A stretch of 64,000 nt of DNA. Origin: Acrocarpospora macrocephala (GTDB taxonomy: Bacteria; Actinomycetota; Actinomycetes; Streptosporangiales; Streptosporangiaceae). The notes beneath the pieces are model-generated. The model ran no database searches. It worked only from the letters and a program-made list of their open reading frames with translations, and had not been told where the DNA came from. The DNA is taken from assembly GCF_009687865.1 (NCBI RefSeq), contig NZ_BLAE01000035.1:1-64000 (forward strand). Direction: 5' to 3'. Shown here piece after piece: positions 49,184-57,081 of the stretch. Position 1 is the stretch's first letter. Each line of letters opens with the position of its first letter. Position numbers and translations under genes: made by a program.

Positions 49184-49542
49184 CCGCCCTCCTCGTAGCC
49201 CTAGGCGCCGCAATCGGCGCCCCCCTCCGCTACCTCACCGACCGTTTCATCCAGTCCCACCACGACTCGGTCTTCCCCTGGGGCACCCTGACCGTCAACG
49301 TCACCGGCTCCTTCATCCTCGGCCTCCTCCTCGGCCTCCCCGCCACCACCCAAGTCACCGCCCTGCTCGGCCCCGGCTTCTGCGGCGCCCTAACCACCTA
49401 CTCCACCTTCAGCTACGAAACCATCCGCCTAGCCCAGGAAGGCTTCCGCTTCTACGCCACCGCCAACATCACCGCCAGCCTCATAGCCGCCCTAGGCTCC
49501 GCCACCCTCGGCCTCATGCTCGCCCAAGCCTTGACAACCTGA
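49180..49542 (+). CDS. crcB: Fluoride channel subunit CrcB/FluC (second copy)
   Basis: 120-aa second Fluc subunit, ATG overlapping the previous stop (ATGA). Conserved AAIGAPLRYLTDRF, GTLTVNVTGSFILG and FCGALTTYSTFSYE, and no N-terminal extension. The pair likely forms a heterodimeric channel. These two genes lie at the end of the mannan operon by overlap only; a functional link to mannan is not expected. Confidence 0.92.
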   Translation: MTALLVALGAAIGAPLRYLTDRFIQSHHDSVFPWGTLTVNVTGSFILGLLLGLPATTQVTALLGPGFCGALTTYSTFSYETIRLAQEGFRFYATANITASLIAALGSATLGLMLAQALTT

Positions 49543-49619
49543 GAGGCTCACCATTCCGCCATTGCGGGGCCTTTAGCGGCACCCTTGCTGCCACGACTAC
49601 GTCAAAGGAGCTATTCAAA

Positions 49620-49799
49620 GTGCCCTGCGAACTGACTGCTGAGAGAGCTCGGTCACTGACGCAAGCGTTGGTATCGGTGCAGGCTGAAGGGCTTACGATG
49701 GGCGCCGATGTCGAGGCCATCGCTGAACGATGGGCGCGTGGCGAAATCAGCACCGTACAGATGCGTGAACTGGTTCGGCGGCTGTACGACGGACCGTGA
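49620..49799 (+). CDS. VbhA-like antitoxin
   Basis: 59-aa small protein from GTG 49620, with AAGGAG 12 nt upstream. It reads LTQALVSVQAEGLTMGADVE, then AIAERWARGEISTVQMRELV, the layout of the VbhA antitoxin domain (an A-x-x-S-V-x-A-E-G-L-T block, then E-R-W-A-R-G-E-I-S). VbhA-type antitoxins block the ATP pocket of Fic AMP-transferases through an S/T-x-x-x-E/D-G/N motif. The N-terminus of such a toxin follows directly but is truncated. The local codon use is less GC-biased than the neighbours. Confidence 0.6.
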   Translation: MPCELTAERARSLTQALVSVQAEGLTMGADVEAIAERWARGEISTVQMRELVRRLYDGP

Positions 49800-49907
49800 G
49801 ATCCATACCTCGACCGCGCGAGTAGTGTGCCGCGCAGCAAGCCCGGCGTCTCCGACCTGTGGCGCCTGCGTGCAGTGGAGCGGGCGTCAAATGGGCGTGC
49901 GAGCTAG
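49800..49907 (+). pseudogene. Truncated Fic toxin N-terminus
   Basis: In the frame right after the VbhA stop, the translation DPYLDRASSVPRSKPGVSDL, then WRLRAVERAS, resembles the start of VbhT-type Fic proteins (consensus DPYL-x-P-x-x-x-V-L-R-N-K-x-G-I-x-D). It has no start codon of its own and ends at a TAG after 35 codons, before the Fic domain and its HPFxxGNGR motif. It overlaps the end of the convergent S4 gene by 4 bp. The toxin half of this toxin-antitoxin pair has been lost. Confidence 0.55.
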
Positions 49908-50119
49908 CCTGCCACCACGTGGATCTCGAAGCCGTCGCCGCTGACGATTTGGCCGTTGCGGACCTTGCGGCGTTTGCGGAGTTCGACTTCGCCGTCTACT
50001 AGGACGTTGCCCTCGGCGATGAAGTGTTTGGCTTCGCCGCCGCTTTCGGTGATGGCGCAGTATTTGAGCAGGTCGCAGAGGGGGATGTAGTCGGATGCCA
50101 GGGTGAAGGTCTCTCGCAC
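49904..50119 (-). CDS. S4-domain RNA-binding protein (YbcJ/RlbA-like)
   Basis: 71-aa protein made almost wholly of an S4 domain: IPLCDLLKYCAITESGGEAK, then HFIAEGNVLVDGEVELRKRRKVRNGQIV. Single-domain S4 proteins of the YbcJ/YaaA type bind structured RNA, perhaps ribosomal; the precise role is not known. It is 16 bp from the DUF1772 gene upstream on the same strand and may share its transcript. Confidence 0.88.
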   Translation of the reverse strand: MRETFTLASDYIPLCDLLKYCAITESGGEAKHFIAEGNVLVDGEVELRKRRKVRNGQIVSGDGFEIHVVAG

Positions 50120-50135
50120 CTAACCAGGATAGGTC

Positions 50136-50630
50136 TCACCAGGTGTTGGCCCAGAAGGCCAGGGCGAGGGCGGCGACCAGGAGGCTGGCGGCGCTGAAGA
50201 GGGTGCGGAGGGTGTTCCAGCGGTTCCAGCGGGGGGCGAAGGCCGTCCAGATGTCGGTGGCGGGGCCGGTCGCGTGGTCGAGGGCGTTGTTCAGGGGGAT
50301 GTTGACGGCGATGGTGGGGATGAACGTGCCCCCGAGGTAGACGGCGGCGGCGGCCAGGAAGAGCAGGCCGGGGAGGGTCTGGCCGTCGATCAGCACGAGG
50401 ACGCCGGTGATGATGCCGACCAGGGGTGTGCCCAGGAAGGACAGGAAGAAGACCGGGTTCTGGATCTTGATGTTGATCTGGCGCATGACCGGGACGGCGT
50501 GTTCCGGTCCGGCGGAGTCCATGGCGAGCATCACCGAGACCGAGTAGGCGTAGAAGAGTCCGGCGATCCAGCCGGTGAGGAACACCGTTGCGAACGCCGC
50601 GATTGCCGTCAGGGCGAACATCTCGACCAT
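50136..50630 (-). CDS. DUF1772 (anthrone oxygenase-like) membrane protein
   Basis: 164-aa membrane protein with four predicted helices: the first spans MFALTAIAAFATVFLTGWIAG, the next ones FFLSFLGTPLVGIITGVLVL, GLLFLAAAAVYLGGTF and FSAASLLVAALALAFW. Conserved DUF1772 features are FYAYSVSVMLAM, NIPLNNAL and the W-NRWNTLRT near the last helix. Some relatives act in anthrone or polyketide oxidation; others are uncharacterised. No polyketide gene is nearby. Confidence 0.8.
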   Translation of the reverse strand: MVEMFALTAIAAFATVFLTGWIAGLFYAYSVSVMLAMDSAGPEHAVPVMRQINIKIQNPVFFLSFLGTPLVGIITGVLVLIDGQTLPGLLFLAAAAVYLGGTFIPTIAVNIPLNNALDHATGPATDIWTAFAPRWNRWNTLRTLFSAASLLVAALALAFWANTW

Positions 50631-50729
50631 CTCCCCTCGTTTCGGCTAACCCTATGAAACCCGCGTGCCGCGCGCATCGTCCCCAGGTCGGATGCGCTCC
50701 CGCCTGTAGCGTTGGTCTGGGGGGAACGC

Positions 50730-52442
50730 ATGGGTGGTCGTTCGCGGGTGCCGCGGATGCTGTCGATATCTCTGACGGTGCTCGCGGTGTATTCGGCGGT
50801 GATCGCGCTGATCCCGCCGCTGCGGCGTGGCCTGAGCGGTTTGACCGAGTTCGTGGACAGCTGGCTCTTCCCCATCGCGCCCAACCTCGCCTACGCCGCG
50901 TTCACCGCGCTGTTGGCCGGCGCGCTGGCCCGGCGCAAGCGGATCGCCTGGCGGCTGGTCGTGGTCCTGCTCGGCATCTCCCTGGCGCTCAGCCTCGCGG
51001 GCGTGCTGGTGCTGCTCTACGTGCCGGGCGGTACGTTCGAAGGCGGCAAGGGAACCCTGGCCGAGACGGCGTTCAGCCTGGTCGTGGTCACCCTGCTGAT
51101 GGTGCTGATGCTCTGGTCGCGCCAGGAGTTCTACGCCCGGGTCCAGCCCGCGTCGGCCCGCAAGGCGATCCTGACCCTGGGCGGCCTGCTCGCCGTCTCG
51201 TTCGTGGTCGGATTCCTGCTGGTCACCGCGTTCTCCGGCACCCTGCCCCCGCACCGGCGGGCGGTGTGGACGCTCAGCCACACCCTCGGCGGCGTGTTCG
51301 ACGTGCCCCACCCGGGTCACCCGCCGAGCTGGGTGTCGTTCCTGATCGGGCTGATGAGCGCGATCGCGCTGATCACCGCCTTCGCGGTGCTGTTCCGGTC
51401 GCAGCGGGCCAAGGCCGTGCTGGCCCCCGAGGACGAGGAACGGATCCGGAAGCTCCTGGGCGAGCGTGATTCGCTCGCATATTTCGCGACCAGGCGGGAC
51501 CGTAGCGCGATCTTCTCGCCCAGCGGGAAGGCGGCCGTCTCCTACCGCGTCGTCAACGGCGTCAGCCTGGCCGGGGGCGACCCGGTCGGCGACCCCGAGG
51601 CGTGGGAGCACGCGATCCGCGCCTGGACCGACCAGGCCGCCGCGTACGGCTGGACGCCCGCCGCGATCGGCGCCAGCGAGGAGGGCGCCCGCGCCTACCA
51701 GCGCGGCGGCCTGAAGGTCCTCGAACTCGGCGACGAGGCGGTCATCGACGTGGCCGCGTTCACGCTCACCGGCCGGGAGATGCGCGGCGTCCGCCAGGCC
51801 GTCAACCGGGTCGAACGCGCCGGTTACACGCTGTGCGTGCGCCGCCACCACGAACTGAACCCCGAGGAGATGCGCACCATCATCGGCCGCGCCGAGGCCT
51901 GGCGCGACACCGAGACGGAACGCGGCTTCTCGATGGCCCTCGGCCGCCTCGGCGACCCGAGGGACGGGCAGTGCGTGCTGGTACAGGCGCGGAAACCGGA
52001 CGGGGACGAGGCGGCCCTGCTGTCGTTCGTGCCGTGGGGCGCCACCGGTCTTTCGCTCGACCTGATGCGGCGGGACCGGGACGCCGAGAACGGCCTGATG
52101 GAGTTCATGGTCGCCGGTCTGGTCGAGGCGGCCCCGGGGCTCGGCGTGGACCGGATCTCGCTGAACTTCGCCGTCTTCCGGTCGGCGTTCGAGGAGGGCG
52201 CCAGGATCGGCGCGGGCCCGGTGATCCGGGCCTGGCGCCGGCTGCTGCTGTTCCTGTCCCGCTGGTGGCAGCTGGAGTCGCTGTATCGGGCAAACGTGAA
52301 ATATCACCCCGAATGGGTGCCCCGATTCCTCGCGTACGGGGACACCAGAGACCTGGTCAAGGTCGGCATCGCCTCAGCCGTCGCGGAGGGGTTCCTGCGC
52401 CCGCCGAGCCTGCCGCAGCTGCTTCGGCGCGGGGAGGCGTGA
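50730..52442 (+). CDS. MprF-like membrane protein with DUF2156 (lysyl-PG synthase-type) domain
   Basis: 570-aa protein. ATG 50730 follows GGGGGGAA. The N-terminal 240 residues contain about six helices (LSISLTVLAVYSAVIALI; LAYAAFTALLAGALA; LALSLAGVLVLLYV; and others). The C-terminal 330 residues form the DUF2156 acyltransferase domain of phosphatidylglycerol lysyltransferase: YFATRRDRSAIFSPSGKAAVSYRVV, AGGDPVGDPEAW, ALGRLGDPRDGQCVLV, GLSLDLMRRDRDAENGLMEFM and YRANVKYHPEWVPRFLAY. Such proteins add amino acids to lipids and alter surface charge; the amino acid is unknown. Divergent from the DUF1772 gene. Confidence 0.85.
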   Translation: MGGRSRVPRMLSISLTVLAVYSAVIALIPPLRRGLSGLTEFVDSWLFPIAPNLAYAAFTALLAGALARRKRIAWRLVVVLLGISLALSLAGVLVLLYVPGGTFEGGKGTLAETAFSLVVVTLLMVLMLWSRQEFYARVQPASARKAILTLGGLLAVSFVVGFLLVTAFSGTLPPHRRAVWTLSHTLGGVFDVPHPGHPPSWVSFLIGLMSAIALITAFAVLFRSQRAKAVLAPEDEERIRKLLGERDSLAYFATRRDRSAIFSPSGKAAVSYRVVNGVSLAGGDPVGDPEAWEHAIRAWTDQAAAYGWTPAAIGASEEGARAYQRGGLKVLELGDEAVIDVAAFTLTGREMRGVRQAVNRVERAGYTLCVRRHHELNPEEMRTIIGRAEAWRDTETERGFSMALGRLGDPRDGQCVLVQARKPDGDEAALLSFVPWGATGLSLDLMRRDRDAENGLMEFMVAGLVEAAPGLGVDRISLNFAVFRSAFEEGARIGAGPVIRAWRRLLLFLSRWWQLESLYRANVKYHPEWVPRFLAYGDTRDLVKVGIASAVAEGFLRPPSLPQLLRRGEA

Positions 52443-52456
52443 CTTAGGGTGGGCTG

Positions 52457-53269
52457 ATGGATCTGACGTTGATGGCCGTGCACGCTCATCCCGACGACGA
52501 GGTGCTCACCACCGGGGGGATCCTGGCGCGTTACGCGGACGCGGGGTTCCGTACCGTCCTGGTGACCTGCACCAACGGCGAGGCGGGGGACGGACCCGGG
52601 GGAGTGAAGCCGGGCGAGGACGGCCACGACGGCGAGGCCGTGGCCGAGGAGCGGCTGGCCGAATTGCGGGCGTCGGTCGCCCATTTAGGGATCGGTGACG
52701 TCGAGCTGCTCGGCTACCGCGACTCCGGCATGGACGGCTGGGACACCAACAAGGACCCGCGGGCGTTCTGGAACATCCCGATCGAGGAGTCCACCGCCAA
52801 GCTCGCCGCGCTCATGGAGCGCTACCGGCCGCAGGTCGTCGTCACCTACGACGAAAACGGCGGTTACGGTCACCCCGATCACATCCAGGCGCACCGCATC
52901 GCGGTCGCGGCCACCGAGGCGACCGGCATCCCGGACAAGCTCTACTACACGGCGATCCCCCGGACCCGGGCCAGGGCGATGTTCGAGCGCATGCGCTCGA
53001 TCGGCATCGACCTGGGTTTCGAGCCGTCCCCCGACTTCGGCACCCCGGACGAGCTGATCACCGCCACCGTGGACGTCACGCCGTACGTGGACCGGAAGAT
53101 CAAAGCGCTGCGCGCGCACGCGAGCCAGAGCGACAACATCTGGCTGCTCCAGCTGCCGGACGAGGCCCAGCAGCTCGTCCTCGGGCATGAGGCCTTCGTC
53201 CGGGTCCGCTGCCAGATCGAGGCTCCTGACCAGGAAGACGACCTGTTCGCGGGTTTGACGGAGGGCTAG
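52457..53269 (+). CDS. PIG-L/LmbE family zinc-dependent deacetylase
   Basis: 270-aa enzyme, 14 bp after the MprF-like gene. Zinc-site motif AHPDDE (residues 10-15), TCTNGEAGDG, LGYRDSGMDGW and the second motif NGGYGHPDHIQAH are all as in MshB/Mca and other N-acetylglucosaminyl deacetylases. Actinomycetes use this family in mycothiol synthesis and detoxification. The sequence is not clearly MshB or Mca and is probably a paralogue with another amide substrate. Active-site residues look complete. Confidence 0.88.
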   Translation: MDLTLMAVHAHPDDEVLTTGGILARYADAGFRTVLVTCTNGEAGDGPGGVKPGEDGHDGEAVAEERLAELRASVAHLGIGDVELLGYRDSGMDGWDTNKDPRAFWNIPIEESTAKLAALMERYRPQVVVTYDENGGYGHPDHIQAHRIAVAATEATGIPDKLYYTAIPRTRARAMFERMRSIGIDLGFEPSPDFGTPDELITATVDVTPYVDRKIKALRAHASQSDNIWLLQLPDEAQQLVLGHEAFVRVRCQIEAPDQEDDLFAGLTEG

Positions 53270-53310
53270 CACCCTGTCGAGCCCGGCTCACGTCAGCGGA
53301 AACTGGCGGC

Positions 53311-55692
53311 GTGATTCCGGTTGCGGTGGTCTGGCTGCGGCTCGAACTGGGCAGGCGCCTGCGATCCCTGCTCGTGCTCGGGCTGCTGGTGGCGTTCGCC
53401 GGGGCGACCGTGCTGACCGCCCTGGCCGGAGCCCGGCGCGGCGACAGCGCGGTGGACCGGCTGCTCGCCGTGACGCTTCCCGCCTCCGCCTCGGTCCTGC
53501 CCAACCAGTCCGGCTTCGACTGGGACGCCGTCCGCCGCCTGCCTGGCGTGGCGGCGGTGACCACGTTCCCCAGCTACACCGAACTCCCTGTCGACGAGGC
53601 CCCGGACGACCAGATCACCCCGTTCGTCCCCGCCGACACCGACGCGATGGCCACCATCGAGCGACCGGTCGTGTTGAGCGGCCGCCTGCCCGACCCGGTC
53701 CAAGCCGACGAAGCCGTGGTCACCGCGGAGTTCGTCCGCAACGTCGGCAAGGGCGTGGGCGATAGCGTCACCCTCCGCCTGCCCACCCCCGAGCAGTCCG
53801 ATACCAGCATCGGCGCGCGCGACACCGGCGGCCCTCAGGGTCCCGCGGTCCGGATGCGCATCGTCGGCGTCATCCGCTCGTTCTGGTACGCGGACGAGGT
53901 CGGCGGCCCCGGCAAACTCATCCCGTCCCCCGGCCTGTTCACCCGCTACCGGGCCAACCTGCTGGGCGACCGCGCCCAGGTCCCGCTCAACGGCTTGGTC
54001 CGCCTCCGCGACGGCGAAGCCGGACTCGCCCGCCTCCAGGCGGCGCTCCCCGGCGTCGACGTGGTCAGCCGCTCCGAGACCATCCAGCACACCCGCAACG
54101 TCATCGCCTTCGAAAGCGCCTGCCTGGCCGCCTTCGGCCTCGCCGCCTTCCTGGCCGCAGTCGTCCTCATCGGCCAGGCCGTCATCCGGTACGGCGCAGC
54201 CGGGGCCACCGAACTGAACGCGCTGGTGGCGCTGGGCCTGACCCGCCGCCAGGGCACCCACCTGAGCGTGATCGCCCCCGGCTTGGCCGCTTTGGCGGGC
54301 ACGATCGTCGCCGTCGTCCTGGCGGTGGCCGCCTCCTCCTGGATGCCGTTCGGCGCGGCGGCAGCCCGCGAGCCGAACCCTGGCGTGGACGTGGACTGGC
54401 TGGTTCTCGGTGCCGGATTTGTGCTCATTCCGATCCTGGTGGCGGTCGCGGCCGGAGCCTCCGCATGGACCGGCCTCACCAGCCCCGAGCGTTTGCGGCC
54501 CGGGCGGCAGTCGGCGCTGGTGACGGCGATGACCGTGCTCGGCCTGCCGGTGGCCGTGGTCGTCGGCGCCAGGTTCGCGCTGGAACCCGGGCGAGGGCGC
54601 TATCGGGTGCCGGTCCGGCCCGCGTTGCTGGGGGCGGTGACCGGGGTGCTCGGGGTGCTGGCCGCGTTCACCTTCTCGGCCGGGGTCGCGGACGCCGCCA
54701 GGAACCCGGCCAGATTCGGGCAGAACTACCAGCTGATGGCGATCTTCGGCTTCGATGGGCACGACTTCCAACCGCCCAGGCCCGTGCTCTCCGCGCTGAC
54801 CGCCGACCCCGACGTGACCGGCGTTACCGACCTGCGGATGGCCGCCGGGCGGATCGGCCCGCTCACCGTGGTGACGCACAGCTTCGACCCGGTCGGCAAC
54901 CCGGTCCCGCTGGTGCTCACCGAGGGACGTTCGCCGGCCAACGGCGACGAGGTCGTGCTGGCCCCGACGAGCGCGCGGCGGCTCGGCGCGGGCGTGGGCG
55001 ACCGGGTCGCGCTCACCGGCGACCTGGGCACCCGCGAGCTGATCGTGACCGGCGTCGGCTTCGCCGTGGAGACTTCCACCCGGGGGTACGAATCCGGCGC
55101 GTGGGTCACCTCCGACGGCTACGACGTGGTCTTCCGCGGGTTCAAGGAACACGGCAGCCTCCTCGCGCTCCGGGAGGGCGCCGACCCGGAGGCGGTCGCG
55201 GCCCGGCTGCGGACAACCGTGGGTGGCGGACTGCTGATCTTCACGCCGTTCGTGCCCCGCCAGTTCGGGGAGATCAGGAACGTCCAGGTGCTGCCGCTGG
55301 TGCTCGGCGCGTTCCTGGCCCTGCTCGCCGTCGGCGCGGTCGGCCACGCCCTGATCATCGCCGTCCGCAGGCGCGGCCACGACCTGGCCGTGCTGCGCGC
55401 CCTCGGCATGACCCGCGGCCAGTGCCGCCTGGTCGTCGTCACCCAGGCCAGCGCGATCACCGTGCTCGGCCTGCTCGCTGGAGTCCCGCTCGGCATGGCG
55501 CTGGGCCGGATCCTGTGGCGGGCCGCCGCCGGCATCATGCCGTTGCAGTACCAGCCGCCCACCTCACCATGGACGCTCATCCTGATCGCACCGCTGGCAC
55601 TGCTGATCGCGGCCCTGCTCGCGACCGGTCCAGGACGGCATGCGGGTCACTGTAACCTCGGGCAGGCATTGCGGGTGCTCGACCGCGCCTGA
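53311..55692 (+). CDS. FtsX-like ABC transporter permease
   Basis: 793-aa permease with GTG start. It has the MacB/FtsX layout: first helix (SLLVLGLLVAFAGATVLTAL), a long extracellular domain, three helices around residues 265-390 (AFGLAAFLAAVVLIGQAV; VIAPGLAALAGTIVAVVLAV), another helix near 435-460, a second extracellular domain and three C-terminal helices (VLPLVLGAFLALLAVGAVGHALI and following). Characteristic DLAVLRALGMTRGQ marks the coupling helix. No ATPase or accessory gene lies beside it, so it probably relies on one encoded elsewhere. The last 20 residues (HAGHCNLGQALRVLDRA) are diverged from the usual ending. Confidence 0.85.
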   Translation: MIPVAVVWLRLELGRRLRSLLVLGLLVAFAGATVLTALAGARRGDSAVDRLLAVTLPASASVLPNQSGFDWDAVRRLPGVAAVTTFPSYTELPVDEAPDDQITPFVPADTDAMATIERPVVLSGRLPDPVQADEAVVTAEFVRNVGKGVGDSVTLRLPTPEQSDTSIGARDTGGPQGPAVRMRIVGVIRSFWYADEVGGPGKLIPSPGLFTRYRANLLGDRAQVPLNGLVRLRDGEAGLARLQAALPGVDVVSRSETIQHTRNVIAFESACLAAFGLAAFLAAVVLIGQAVIRYGAAGATELNALVALGLTRRQGTHLSVIAPGLAALAGTIVAVVLAVAASSWMPFGAAAAREPNPGVDVDWLVLGAGFVLIPILVAVAAGASAWTGLTSPERLRPGRQSALVTAMTVLGLPVAVVVGARFALEPGRGRYRVPVRPALLGAVTGVLGVLAAFTFSAGVADAARNPARFGQNYQLMAIFGFDGHDFQPPRPVLSALTADPDVTGVTDLRMAAGRIGPLTVVTHSFDPVGNPVPLVLTEGRSPANGDEVVLAPTSARRLGAGVGDRVALTGDLGTRELIVTGVGFAVETSTRGYESGAWVTSDGYDVVFRGFKEHGSLLALREGADPEAVAARLRTTVGGGLLIFTPFVPRQFGEIRNVQVLPLVLGAFLALLAVGAVGHALIIAVRRRGHDLAVLRALGMTRGQCRLVVVTQASAITVLGLLAGVPLGMALGRILWRAAAGIMPLQYQPPTSPWTLILIAPLALLIAALLATGPGRHAGHCNLGQALRVLDRA

Positions 55693-55885
55693 GTCTGGAC
55701 TGAGGAACGCAGGTCGCGAAGCGGCCGGAGAGACGAGGGAAGACACAGGCTGAAGGCGGTCGAGCCCGCCGTGCCGGAGGCGCGGCCATAAACACAGATA
55801 ACGTCGCATTTCCGGAGATGCGGGGAAATTCTCGCCGGGTGAATCTGGTCAAGTCACCATGATTTCGTCTGCGGAGGAGGCGTTC

Positions 55886-56440
55886 ATGCCACACATCACC
55901 CTCAACTCTGATGAACCTGGAATACGCGGGCTGTTCCGGTTCCGGCCAGAAACCGCGCTCCCACTGAACGAGCTGGCGGAAGTGCTGTTGTGCGGGGAGA
56001 GCACGCTCTCCCGAGGCGAGCGGGAGTTGATCGGGGCGTACGTGTCGGCGCTGAACGCGTGCCGATTCTGCTACTCCACGCACGCGGCCATCGCGGCCGT
56101 ACAGCTGGGCGAGGACCTGGTCCTGGTGGAGAAGGTCCGCGCGGACGTCAACCGAGCCCCGATCTCCGACAAGCTCAAGGCCCTGCTGGCCATCGCCGGA
56201 GCGGTGCAGGAATCCGGCCAGAAGGTGTCGGAGCAGCATGTCACCACCGCCAAGGAGGCGGGCGCCACCGACCTCGAAATCCACGACACCGTGCTCATCG
56301 CGGCGGCGTTCTGCATGTTCAACCGTTACGTGGACGGTTTGGACACTTTCGCCCCCGACGACCCAGCCGTGTACGCGGCCCGCGCTCAGCGCACCGACGG
56401 ATATTTGGCCGTATTGGCCGATTCTCTGCGTTTGGGATAG
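55886..56440 (+). CDS. AhpD-like carboxymuconolactone decarboxylase family protein (first copy)
   Basis: 184-aa protein; ATG 55886 has GGAGGAGG just before it (an ATG 9 codons earlier is possible). The AhpD core lies at residues 35-130: ERELIGAYVSALNACRFCYSTHAA with redox Cys59-x-x-Cys62 and His66, then KLKALLAIAGAVQESG and EIHDTVLIAAAFCMFNRYVDGL. AhpD-like proteins reduce peroxiredoxins or peroxides. It is followed by a close paralogue and a flavin oxidoreductase, suggesting one redox unit. Confidence 0.88.
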   Translation: MPHITLNSDEPGIRGLFRFRPETALPLNELAEVLLCGESTLSRGERELIGAYVSALNACRFCYSTHAAIAAVQLGEDLVLVEKVRADVNRAPISDKLKALLAIAGAVQESGQKVSEQHVTTAKEAGATDLEIHDTVLIAAAFCMFNRYVDGLDTFAPDDPAVYAARAQRTDGYLAVLADSLRLG

Positions 56441-56538
56441 TACGCAATGTGCGGCATGAATGGCCGGGGTTGACCAGTACGAGGTGATCACCCACCCTGC
56501 GTGTGGAGGCACCGCCTGCTGATCACCAAGGAGTGTTC

Positions 56539-57081
56539 ATGCCGCACATAGCCCTGGGGAACGAAGCACCGGGAATCATCGGCCTGTTCGAGTACCGCCC
56601 GGAGACCGCCCGCCCGATGAGCGCCCTCGCCGAGGTGCTGCTGCGGGGCGAGAACGCGCTGCCGCGCGGGGATCGCGAGCTGATCGCGGCCTACGTGTCC
56701 GCGCTGAACGACTGCCGCTTCTGCTACAACTCCCACGCGGCCTTCGCTGCCGCCCAACTGCCCGAAGGCATGGACCTGGTCGAGCAGGTCCGCGCCGACC
56801 TGGGCGGGGCGCCCATCTCGGCCAAGCTCAGGGCGCTGCTGATGATCGCGGGCGCGGTCCAGGAGAGCGGCCGCAAGGTCGCCGAGGAGCACATCGCCGC
56901 CGCCAGGGACGCGGGCGCGTCCGACGTCGAGATCCACGACGCGGTCCTGATCGCGGCGGCGTTCTGCATGTACAACCGGTATGTGGACGGCCTGGCCGCG
57001 CTCACCCCCGACGACCCGGCAGACTACGCGGTGATGGCCCAGTTCATCGTGGCCGCCGGATATGTCCGGGATGAGGCCTGA
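56539..57081 (+). CDS. AhpD-like carboxymuconolactone decarboxylase family protein (second copy)
   Basis: 180-aa paralogue of the preceding gene, aligned without gaps over most of its length, including the first residues (MPHI-L) and Cys59, Cys62, His66. The start chosen is ATG 56539 after AAGGAG. About 100 bp separate the copies, so this is an old tandem duplication. The stop shares one base with the start of the oxidoreductase gene (TGATG at 57079-57083), so the two are coupled. Confidence 0.88.
   Translation: MPHIALGNEAPGIIGLFEYRPETARPMSALAEVLLRGENALPRGDRELIAAYVSALNDCRFCYNSHAAFAAAQLPEGMDLVEQVRADLGGAPISAKLRALLMIAGAVQESGRKVAEEHIAAARDAGASDVEIHDAVLIAAAFCMYNRYVDGLAALTPDDPADYAVMAQFIVAAGYVRDEA

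Noticed and set aside
53293-55380. 695-codon minus-strand frame opposite the FtsX-like permease
   Set aside because: Antisense shadow, no motif, composition dominated by Gly, Arg, Asp and His.
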